64,000 bases of DNA from Tolypocladium sp. Sup5 PDA-1. Its lineage: Eukaryota > Ascomycota > Sordariomycetes > Hypocreales > Ophiocordycipitaceae. The first letter of the stretch is position 1; each line of letters starts with the position of its first letter. The position numbers and the translations under genes were made by a program. This document shows, one piece after another, positions 55,278-64,000 of the stretch. The DNA lies in the NCBI GenBank assembly GCA_000750105.3, contig JPHH03000005.1:434001-498000 (forward strand). Reading direction: 5' to 3'. The notes beneath the pieces are model-generated. The model was given only the letters and a program-made list of their open reading frames with translations. It searched no databases and was not told the DNA's origin.

Positions 55278-56858
55278 GTCTGAAGTTGCTGATCTCTAGA
55301 GATGTCCGGATGGTCAGTTGCTCCGGTGAGGCTCCAAGTGTTGAAGATTCAGATGTCTCTCTCGGCGCGATGTAGCAATATATAGACCTCCGATCTTGCA
55401 AACGAGGGCGCAACGGGGAAGCTAGACAAACAGACGCCAACATTCAATGTTATCCATGCGCATTCAACGGCTTAGCCAGTTTGTTCACCGGCTCCTGATG
55501 GCATTTCACTTCGACTTTCATCCTTCTTGTGGAAGTCACTCGACGCCTTGACATAGTCCATGTGGTGCGTGTCTGGCGAGCTGTCTATTCACTCCCGGCT
55601 GGTACAGTTAGTGAATACGCACAAAATCCACCTTCACGTGTATCTTTCATTCATACTCTTGTCTGCAAGTAACTTCTCAGCCAGCAAACGGTTTGGTAAA
55701 TTCTCTCCGTTGGGTGCATCCAAGAGAGCGCGTTTCGTCAACTTGTTTATTCGCCTACGTCTGATCTTGACACTGGGAGGCCAAATTCGACCCATCAAAG
55801 GCCGCAGATACAGCAATTTTAAGTGAAACCACGCGTTTTACATGCAAATATACATCACAATGGAAAGCGAGTTGCACAGTACACATGCAGGCGCGGCACT
55901 GACGGTGGTGCCGGGTAGCTCCCCGCTCCGTGCCCATCTTGGCAGCGAGGGACTAGGGACCAGGTCTCGATCTCATCGAACCATGCCCGGATGCCATGGC
56001 CAGAACGACCAAGAAAATAAATCGGATTCTAGTCGCTGCATTGGCTTCTCCAAAGCCATTCTTTTATGTCATGTTTACATGACAGAGTGGCAATGAGGCG
56101 GTTTCCCCGTCATAGTTTATCGGAGCGGCCGAAGTCGGGGGAGAGTTGGGGAACAAGCTACTACAAGAGGGCGCGGATGGAGCAGGATCTCCAAATGCGG
56201 AGGCAGGACAGATCCACTGATATGGGGATCGTGATGCGTGGCGTGGTCTGTCCATTGCAGGGAATGAATCTGCAAACGACATCAAACAACAAGTGAATTG
56301 AACCAACGGAAATGGAGCAGAATAACGACAAACACTCAATCCAGCAAGTTGACCAACGTTCAGCTTCGAATCATTGAAGTGTCACGTTCGGAATCCGGCC
56401 GGAACAGTCATGCCACCTTGTCTTATGCCCATGCAGGCTTACCCTCTCCGCGTGCCGTCATGCAAACTAAGTGCCGTCTTTGCCGCCCCATATCGCCCCG
56501 GCTGTGGGGGTGGAACTAGGCACCGAATACTGGCATCAAACGTGGATCTGCAGCATTGCCGCTTCCGCGACATGAGCTTATCAGACTCCTTTTCTGGGGT
56601 AAGGTGAGCGGCCCCGGCCCAGACCGGCGCGTAATCATGTGGCTCGCCGTTAACGGGGTGAGATTTGCTAGTAACTACTCTGTTCCTCGTGTTGACTTCC
56701 TTCCCGTGCTTCCTTTGCTCTTATATACCCGTGTGTGTGTCCGTGGCTTACACGCGCGTTTGCCCTCACACAACGTCATACCAGGGCTCCAACCGCCCTG
56801 GCCTCCTCAATCTCTTCTAGACCCTGAGGGAGCAGTCTCCAGAGCCACAATCGCGACA
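55278..56858. other. Intergenic region, AT-richer at its left side
   Basis: 1.6 kb with no recognised gene between divergent starts. It holds the promoters of the protease and of the permease. Confidence 0.5.
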
Positions 56859-58664
56859 ATGGACGAGGAACAGCCTCGCCGGCGCAGCGCCGGCAGTACC
56901 GGCAGCAAACACCACGGCCTCGACGACCGCCGGACCAGCATCGCCGACGACTCGGCCGCGCTGGAGCGCCTGGGCCACAAGCAGGAGCTCAAGCGCAACT
57001 TCAGCATGGTCTCGATGCTCGGGCTCGCCTTCGCCATCCTCAACACCTGGACCGCCCTCGCCGCCTCCATCACCCTCGCCCTGCCCTCCGGCGGCACCAG
57101 CTCCGTCATCTGGGGCCTCATGGTCGCGGGCGTCTGCAACCTGGCCCTCGCCGCCTCGCTCGCCGAGTTCCTCTCCGCGTATCCCACCGCCGGCGGGCAG
57201 TACCACTGGGCTGCCATTATCTCGTGGAAGGGTTCGAGCCGTGCCATCAGCTACACCACGGGGTGGATCAACGTGTCCGGGTGGGTTGCCCTGAGCGCGA
57301 CTGGCGGGCTGCTGGGGAGCACGTTCATCGTCAACATCATCTCGCTGCTGCACGCCGACTACGACCCCCAGCCGTGGCACCAGTTCCTCATCTACATTGG
57401 CTTCACCGTCATTGCGCTCTTCATCAATGCGTTCCTCACGCGCCTGCTGCCGTTCTTCACCAAGGCGGCCTTCTTCTGGTCCATTGCGGGCTTCGTCGTC
57501 ATTAGCATCACGGTTTTGGCGTGCGCGTCGCCCAACTACCAGAGCGGCGAGTTTGTCTACGGCCACTTCATCAACGAAGTCGGATGGCCAGATGGGATGG
57601 CATGGATGCTGGGATTGCTTCAGGGAGCGTTTGCACTGACTGGCAAGTACACTCGCTCAACCCAGACGGTCGGTAGCCACGGAATCACCCACTTACACCC
57701 GATCTTGTAGGTTTCGACGCGACGGCGCACATGATTGAAGAGATCCCCGAGCCGCAGCGCCAGGGCCCGCGCATCATGCTCTACTGTATCGGCATCGGCA
57801 TGTTCACGGGCTTCATCTTCCTCAGCTGCCTGCTCTTCTGCGTCAACAACATCGACGCGGTCATCAGTGCGCCCTATGGCCCGCTGCTGCAGATCTTCAT
57901 GGACGCGACCAAGAGCCCGGCCGGCAGCACATGCCTGCTCATGTTCCCCCTCGTCTGCATGGTTTTTACGACGACGACGCTCATGGCCACGAGCACCCGT
58001 ATGAGCTATGCGTTTGCGCGCGACCGCGGCATGCCCTTCAGCCACGTCTTTGCGCGGGTGCACCCGGGGCTTGACGTGCCGCTGAACGCGCTGCTGTGGA
58101 CGACGGCGTGGGTGATTGTGTTTGGCTGCATCTTCCTGGGCTCGAGCAGCACGTTTAATGCCATTACGTCGGCGTCGGTGGTGGCGCTGGGGGTGACATA
58201 TGCGATTCCGCCGGCCATCAACGTCCTCCGGGGCCGCAAGATGCTGCCCGAGAACCGGTCTTTCAAGCTGCCCGAACCATTTGGCTGGATCTTGAACCTG
58301 GTAAGCCGAAAATCCTCACCGTTTCAAGGCGTCCTTGTCGTGCTGGTATTGTGCTGACAAGGTTACTCAGGTGGGCATCGCTTGGTCCATCGTGACGACG
58401 GTGCTCTTCGTGTTCCCTCCCGAACTCCCCGTGACGCCGAACAACATGAACTACTGCATCGTCGCGTTTGGCGTGATCCTCCTGATTGCGGGCCTGACGT
58501 GGATCTTTGACGGACGCAAACACTACGAGGGGCCGAAGATGGATATCCAGGGGTTGATTGAGGGCAGGGTCGAGGGCATGGAGCCCGTGCAGCCGATGGA
58601 ATCGCCGACGAAGCCGGAGGAGCAGATGATTGAGAAGAAGAAAACGCAAACGGTGCACGGCTGA
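56859..58664 (+). CDS. APC-superfamily amino-acid/choline permease
   Basis: Three exons (56859-57642, 57711-58300, 58371-58664) give 555 residues. After a ~50-residue polar N-terminus, hydrophobic segments begin at FSMVSMLGLAFAILNTWTAL; about 12 spans follow. Family motifs are SLAEFLSAYPTAGGQYHW near residue 105 and GFDATAHMIEEIPEPQ, which is rebuilt across intron 1. These are typical of the fungal amino-acid/choline transporter family (GABA permease or Hnm1-like). Intron 1 keeps the frame only with a GC donor (GCAAGT), a GC-AG intron of 68 nt. The substrate is not determined. The start at 56859 (MDEEQPRRRS) has a CGACA context; the open frame extends further upstream without family similarity. 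Confidence 0.88.
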
Positions 58665-61373
58665 TTCTGGAGGGACAATGAGGTGTACGTTGGATGTCAG
58701 GAATAGAACCGTTTACTTGTAGACTTGGCGTACCATCTGCCACTGCATCCGCTAAGTTATTGCGAGCCGAGTCCTGGGGATGCCAAGCATTGCTGGTATG
58801 TGCGACCCAATCTGTTAGCCGCCCGTCTCCATTGGATATCTCGATCGTTTCAGGTACGGAGGAGCCAGGGCGGGAGTCTGGACCCGACCCCAGGAAGCAC
58901 AGACGATAGGCTTGGTGTTGTTATGTACAACTTCATGCTGTGGTCGCGCACCAGTTAATAAGCTGGAGCGAGGCGTCTGGGGTGCGCCACCCGCAGCCAA
59001 CGTTGCATCATGCAGGGCACGAGTCTCTGGACTCGTCAGGAGGCTTCGGGTCAGCATGGTCCGTAGGCAAAAGAGCATGTTGTGTTACCACATGGCGAAA
59101 CATGTCCATCCAAAGTCAAATCGCTGCAATATTGGCCAACTTCCGCAGCGCATTTTGCCGTGGTGGTGTCATGGGGCATCGGACCACGCCGTGGATGTCG
59201 GTTTCGCCTCCGGCTCCGTTCGATCCGACGGCATGTGGAATCGGAGGTATTTCGCACGACGAACGTGTGGAGGGCCATCGGCGAATCCCACCAGTTTCAC
59301 TCCTGGACAACATGCCAGCAACCTCCTGTATTTCGTGCTTTCAAAACGGCGTCTGCACGGGACGTGGCAAGGCAGCTGATGCATGCGGTGGGTGCTGTCA
59401 GTGTTAATACAGGCCAAGGCATGAAGCTCTTTGTCTCGTGGGCGGTCCTTTGCGCTCGCCTTGCCAGCCAGCCGCGAATCCAATTCCCCGACTCACTGGC
59501 GCGCCAAACGCTGATAGGTCCCCCACGGATTGGCAGCCACACTGTCATCACCAACGTCATCCCTGGAGAGCCGACTAACCGACGGGGCTTGCCTTTGGGG
59601 ACGTTTTTCACTCATGGCTGTCGCCTCGGGCATCGTACGAGGGTGGGAGGCTTGTTGCGTGTCTGTCGCCGCCTCGTCGCTTCCGTGACCGAACCAAGAG
59701 GCGTCTGTGCCGTAGATGCTCGTTCGCAGAGCGGCAAAGCTGGAGCCGACCAGCAGCAGGTCAGCTATATTTGCCTCGCAGGCTCGGCGCTGCGCTCGGC
59801 GGCTTTCTCTGGGCGCAAACTTGCCAAACCAACCAGACGAAGATGCTGCGTGTATCATCGTGGACCAACGGCTTCACTCATAATTTCGCATCAATGCTCT
59901 GCTCTCCACTGCGCGCTTTGTCGGCATCTGCCGTCGTCGTCACTGGCAAATACCCTGTCCTATGGTGCGATATTAAGGACATCCCACCAGGTGGAGCTGT
60001 CTTCGCGCTCGGTTTGCAGAGCCGGCTTGCCGTGACGGACGAGAATAGCCGCGACGGTCGCTGCAATGGCATGCTGCACGGCTCACGGGCAGTTCAGTGC
60101 GTGCTCTGTTGCCCATGCGAGGGCGGGAGTGACGGGAGCAGTTCTGGCATCGCTGACTGCATCTCCCCTGTGCTCGAGCAGCGGTGATGGTTGGACGGTT
60201 GGATGGTCGACGATGCTGTGCATGCAAATTGTTCTGGCGGTCAAGCGAAAGTCGTGCGTAGACGCTCTTTCCTGTCCGCCTTTTGGTCACGTTTTTGCAG
60301 GCTTCCCCCACTCGACCGAGGGACTGCATGCCTCTCCTCCAACAAGTCTTTGTGCTCTCTGCTGTCTTTGTGCTCTCTGCTGTCTTTGTGCTCTCTGCTG
60401 GCAAAACTGGTTCCTCACGACTTGCTCTGTCTCGGCTGCCCGCTGTTGTGCCATCACCGACTAACTCCTGTCCTCCTCCTAGCGTGCCCACGTCCCTCCG
60501 AGCCCGGCAACACCACGCTTCACGACGATGGCTCGAAGCGTCCAAGGCAGTCAGCCACAGTATATGGACTGCCAACCACATGGGACCACGCGAGAGCCCG
60601 GTAATCCTGGGGCCTGGACACGGATGCTGGCGCGCCGCCGCCGTCGGTGTCGGTGTCGCACGGCACCAACCACCGATGGGAGCGCCTTTCATCATCCGTC
60701 ATATTCTTAGACCGACGGCTCCACCATCGCCCACCACCAACATTTCGCCGCTCGCTCGGGTCCGTCCCATCCAACGCCCTCTGGTGGAGCCGCTCCTCTA
60801 TCCTGGGTTCTGGGACGCCTGGCCCCTGCAGCAAATCACCAATCCCTCCGTCCATCGTTGAAAGCTTCTCGTTCCGTCCTCCTCCAACCCCTCAGTCTCT
60901 CTCACGCACCTGGAAAGGACTACTTCTGGCCCTGGCATTGTCTCATCTTCTCTGGCCTCAGACTCTGCCGCCTGCACATGGCCTTCTCGTGATCCGAGCC
61001 GTCGGTACCTTTGCTCTTGCGCCCGGTGCGGCCCCCGCCGGGTCTAAGTACTGGCACCTGGACCACGCGAACCAGAATCTGCCTCGTCGCGATCCCTCCC
61101 CGAAGCGTAAACTCGCCACCGAACTCAAGTGACACCTCCCGCCTGCTTCGGCCCTCGACTCGACATACAAGAAACCGCGACGTCGATTCGAACATCGTCT
61201 TGTTCTTGCGCATATCCCGCTCCCGATCCAACCACCTCCGGCGATGGCTTCCGTAGTGGCCCGCAAACGCTATTAGCCGCCGTTCTGTCTCTGACAACCC
61301 GCCGTTCGACGTCGCAATCCCCGAGCCACCCTGGTCCGCCTCACTGCCCCATGTCGTCGACCTCGAAATCGCC
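58665..61373. other. 2.7-kb intergenic region
   Basis: Overlapping frames of up to 317 residues on both strands lack motifs and conflict with one another. It contains the 18-bp triplicate listed next and, near its right end, CT-rich sequence before the start at 61374. Confidence 0.5.
60347..60400. repeat. Three tandem 18-bp repeats
   Basis: Three identical copies of TCTTTGTGCTCTCTGCTG in tandem. The unit is a multiple of three but lies in no supported gene. Confidence 0.92.
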
Positions 61374-64000
61374 ATGGACGTCCCAAATCGCGGGCCAGCT
61401 GTCTTTGCCGTCACCACCGCGACGCTCGTCCTTGCCTCCGTCTTCGTCGCCGCCCGCATCGTCTGTCGGTACTTTATAGTGCGCAATGTCACCTGGGACG
61501 ACAAGATTATAGTACTGGCCTGGATCATCGCCTTCTTCCTCTCATTCACAATCGACTTTGGCGTCGTCAACGGCCTCGGGAAATACGATGCGGACATTTC
61601 GGACGACGATTGGGAGACCTTGCGCCGTTGCGAATATGTCTTCTCCATCTTATACGTAAGCGACATTGCTTCCCATGCTCATCAACGTAACGGGTGCAGA
61701 CAAGTGCGGCACGTACTGACAATTCTTCCATAGAACCCCGCCCTCATGGCCACCAAGACCAGCATCTTGGTCTTCTATCTGCGTCTCGCGAAAAACACCC
61801 AGGTAGTCCTGCGGTATGCCTCGTGGGCTACCCTGGTGGTTGTCAACGTTGCCGGCCTCGTCTTGACCTTTATGAACATCTTCCAGTGCAGCCCAGTCAG
61901 AGCCGCCTGGATGTCAAGCTTCATCCCGAATACGACGTGCATCCCGCTTCTCACCGAGTTCATCTGCGCCGCGCCAGTCAACATCGTCACCGACCTGGCC
62001 ATCCTCGCCCTGCCCATTCCTGTTCTCACCGGCATGCGCCTGCCCTCACGGCAAAAGACCATTCTTGTCCTCACCTTCACCCTCGGTATCTTTGTCACAA
62101 TCGTCGACGTCGTCCGCATCTACTACCTCCAGCGCGCCATTACCGAAGTGCCCACTGGCAAATCGACGGATCCCGAGTCGAGGTTCGGTGGCCAGGCCAA
62201 TTTCGCGTGGAACGCCTCCCTGTCCCTCATGTGGAGCGCAGTCGAGGTGAACGTCGGCATGGCTTGTGCTTGCGTTCCTACCCTGAAGCCGCTCATCCTG
62301 AAGCTTCTCCCCGCCATGCTGTACGATCCAGACGGCACCCGAACCTCCAACGGGTCAAAGGGCCCGAGCGACTCCGAAATACCGCAATCCCGCGACCCCT
62401 CCAGTGCAGCGGACGCGGCCCCGGCGGTCACGGAGCCCCCGGCAACTCACCGGCCCAGCCAGAACAATGAGGCACCTCTGAGCGCCATGGAGTTTCTGAC
62501 AACCCCAGACATGACCTCTGTTGGCGAGGGCTCACAAGTGCCCGACTCCGACCTTGCCACTCGCGCGCGGACAGCCTCTACGTCAGCCACTATCGAAAAT
62601 GGCATCTACTTTGGTTTCGTCAACATGTCCAAGCCCAAGAGCATGCTCAGAGCCAATGGGGCAGAATCGTTCAAGTACTGCACCATCGTCTCGATCCTCT
62701 TCTTCCTCTGGGGTCTGTCGTATGGGCTGCTCAACACCCTCAACAATGCAGTCGGTTCCGTGAATCAGATGACAACCGCCCAGACTCTCGGCCTGACGAG
62801 CGCTTACTTTGGAGGTGGCTACTTCTTCGGACCCCTGCTTGTGGGAGAGTGGCTCCTGCGGCGGGATGAGCACAACCGCTCCAAGCGCCATGAGAAGAAC
62901 GACGCTGAGAATGTGGGCGGTTTCAAGGTGACGTTCATCGTCGGGCTTTGCATATACGGCATAGGTACCATCATCTTCTGGCCCTCGGCCGTGACGAATT
63001 CATACGGCGGGTTCATGCTCAGCAACTTTGTCGTCGGGTTCGGACTGTCGGTGCTCGAAGTTGGCGCCAATGCATTCATGGTCCTCTGCGGCCCCCCCGA
63101 ATACGGCGAGACTCGGCTTCTGCTGGCCCAGGGTGTCCAGGGCGTGGGTAGCGTCCTCAGCGGCGTGCTGGCGCAAAAGGTCTTCTTCAAGGGAATTGCC
63201 CAGGGTAACACGTCGTCGTCGAACAGCATGACCCTCATCAATGTCCAGTGGACCTATCTCGGCATCACCCTCCTGTGCGTCATCCTTGGGCTTTTCTTCT
63301 TCTACATGCCCCTGCCAGAAGTTAGCGACAGCGAGCTTGAACAGGCGGCGAACCGGCTTCCCCTCGATACGAAGAAGAAGAGCATCGCCGGCCTCCAGCT
63401 GCGTACTGTGAGCCTGATCCTGGCCGTATTTTCGCAGTACATGTACGTCGCCGCTCAAGAGAGCAACAGCACCTTCTTCCGCAGCCTCCTCGTCTCTATA
63501 ATTCCCGACCACGACGACACGAGCCAGGACCCAGACAAGCCCCCGGGATTCGCAATCTCAATTTCGGATTACCTGCTCGTGGGGCACACGGCGTTTGCCA
63601 TATCTCGCTTCCTGGTGGGCTATCTCACCTACCTCTCCGTCTCCCATGCTCGACTCCCACAGCCACGCACCTACCTCACCATCAGTGTCGCCCTGTGCTT
63701 CCTCTTCGCTCTCCTCCCCGTGGTGCTTCATCCGCCCAATCCCGACTTACTGGTCATCCCCGTCGTACTCTTCTTCTTCGCTGAGGGCCCCATCTGGCCG
63801 CTACTGTTTGCGATTGGCTTGCGAGGTCAAGGATTGAGGACGAAGCGTGCTGCCGCCTTCATCACAATGGGAGGTTCCGGTCCTGCCTTCTTCCCGTTTG
63901 TCATGTACGGCATCATCAACCAAGGTGGCAGCGTGCAGACGGCCTTTATCGTCATCATTGCACTGCAGGTCGCGCTGATGATATACCCGGCGTTCCTGGA
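61374..64000 (+). CDS. Rhodopsin/PTH11-like domain fused to a FucP-like sugar:H+ symporter (partial)
   Basis: Exon 1 is 61374-61655; exon 2 begins at 61734 and stays open to the window edge, so the 3' end is missing. At least 849 codons are present. Residues about 1-300 are a seven-span fungal rhodopsin-type (PTH11-like) domain: VAARIVCRYFIVRNVTWDDKI split as VAARIVCRYF and VTWDDKIIVLAW, YNPALMATKTSILVFYLRLAK, FQCSPVRAAW, and a conserved NIVTDLAILALPIPVL. A polar Ser/Pro/Thr linker spans about residues 300-400 (EFLTTPDMTSV, IYFGFVNMSKPKSML). From about residue 407 an MFS symporter of the fucose/glucose-galactose type begins (FKYCTIVSILFFLWGLSYGLLNTLN; later ALEVGANAF-like VLEVGANAFMVLCG). No stop codon or splice-like gap separates the halves. 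The combination suggests a sensor-transporter, by inference. Confidence 0.8.

Noticed and set aside
59082..60035. 317-codon open frame in the right intergenic region
   Set aside because: Composition is Arg/Ser/Cys-mixed with no domain or membrane pattern, and it conflicts with frames on the other strand; not supported as a gene.
1..64000. tRNA, rRNA, CRISPR arrays, telomeric repeats and intact transposons
   Set aside because: I looked for cloverleaf B-box sequences, regular spacer-repeat arrays, TTAGGG runs and reverse-transcriptase or transposase motifs and found none convincing; a dedicated scan could still reveal small RNAs.

Overview
The window reads as nuclear chromosomal DNA of a filamentous ascomycete, most likely a Sordariomycete and possibly Hypocreales. 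The evidence is GC-rich coding sequence, short introns with GTANGT-type donors and CTAAC branch points, Zn2Cys6 regulators, a PTH11/rhodopsin-type membrane domain, and orthologues of core eukaryotic genes. The species was not determined. I rebuilt 24 gene models by joining open frames across splice sites and checking that phase and length are consistent. The last gene runs off the right edge. No rRNA, tRNA, CRISPR array or complete transposon was recognised.

Layout. Positions 1-9000 hold housekeeping genes, three of them encoding mitochondrial proteins: ribosomal protein uL22m, cytochrome oxidase subunit Cox9 and the inner-membrane peptidase factor Som1. With them are a XRCC2-like protein without a Walker A motif and a CECR5-type HAD hydrolase. 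Positions 10900-20400 hold a partial L-rhamnose catabolic locus: L-rhamnose 1-dehydrogenase (LRA1-type), a small orphan protein with a predicted mitochondrial leader, L-rhamnonate dehydratase (LRA3-type), and a divergently transcribed Zn2Cys6 regulator. The lactonase and aldolase steps are not in the window.

Positions 21200-37100 hold a membrane-anchored GH114 glycosidase, a CBM48 (Crp1/Mdg1-like) protein with a roughly 1 kb intron, the RING ligase RNF10/Mag2, the U3 snoRNP protein MPP10, a NASP/Sim3 histone chaperone and a VOC-fold protein. Positions 39700-49500 hold an AROM-derived quinate-repressor-like protein, a second Zn2Cys6 regulator and an MFS transporter with a GC-AG intron.

Positions 49500-56800 look like an accessory, more AT-rich island. 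It holds an HSL-type hydrolase, a GNAT acetyltransferase and the most interesting pair in the window: a candidate gasdermin-like protein convergent, 139 bp apart, with a subtilisin-like serine protease. This is the arrangement known for fungal HET-Q1/HET-Q2 cell-death pairs. The right end carries an APC-type amino-acid permease with a second GC-AG intron, and an unusual open reading frame joining a rhodopsin/PTH11-like membrane domain to a FucP-like sugar:proton symporter.

The functional links suggested here (rhamnose regulation, protease control of the gasdermin-like protein, sensor-transporter fusion) are inferences from gene order and motifs. None was tested by database search.
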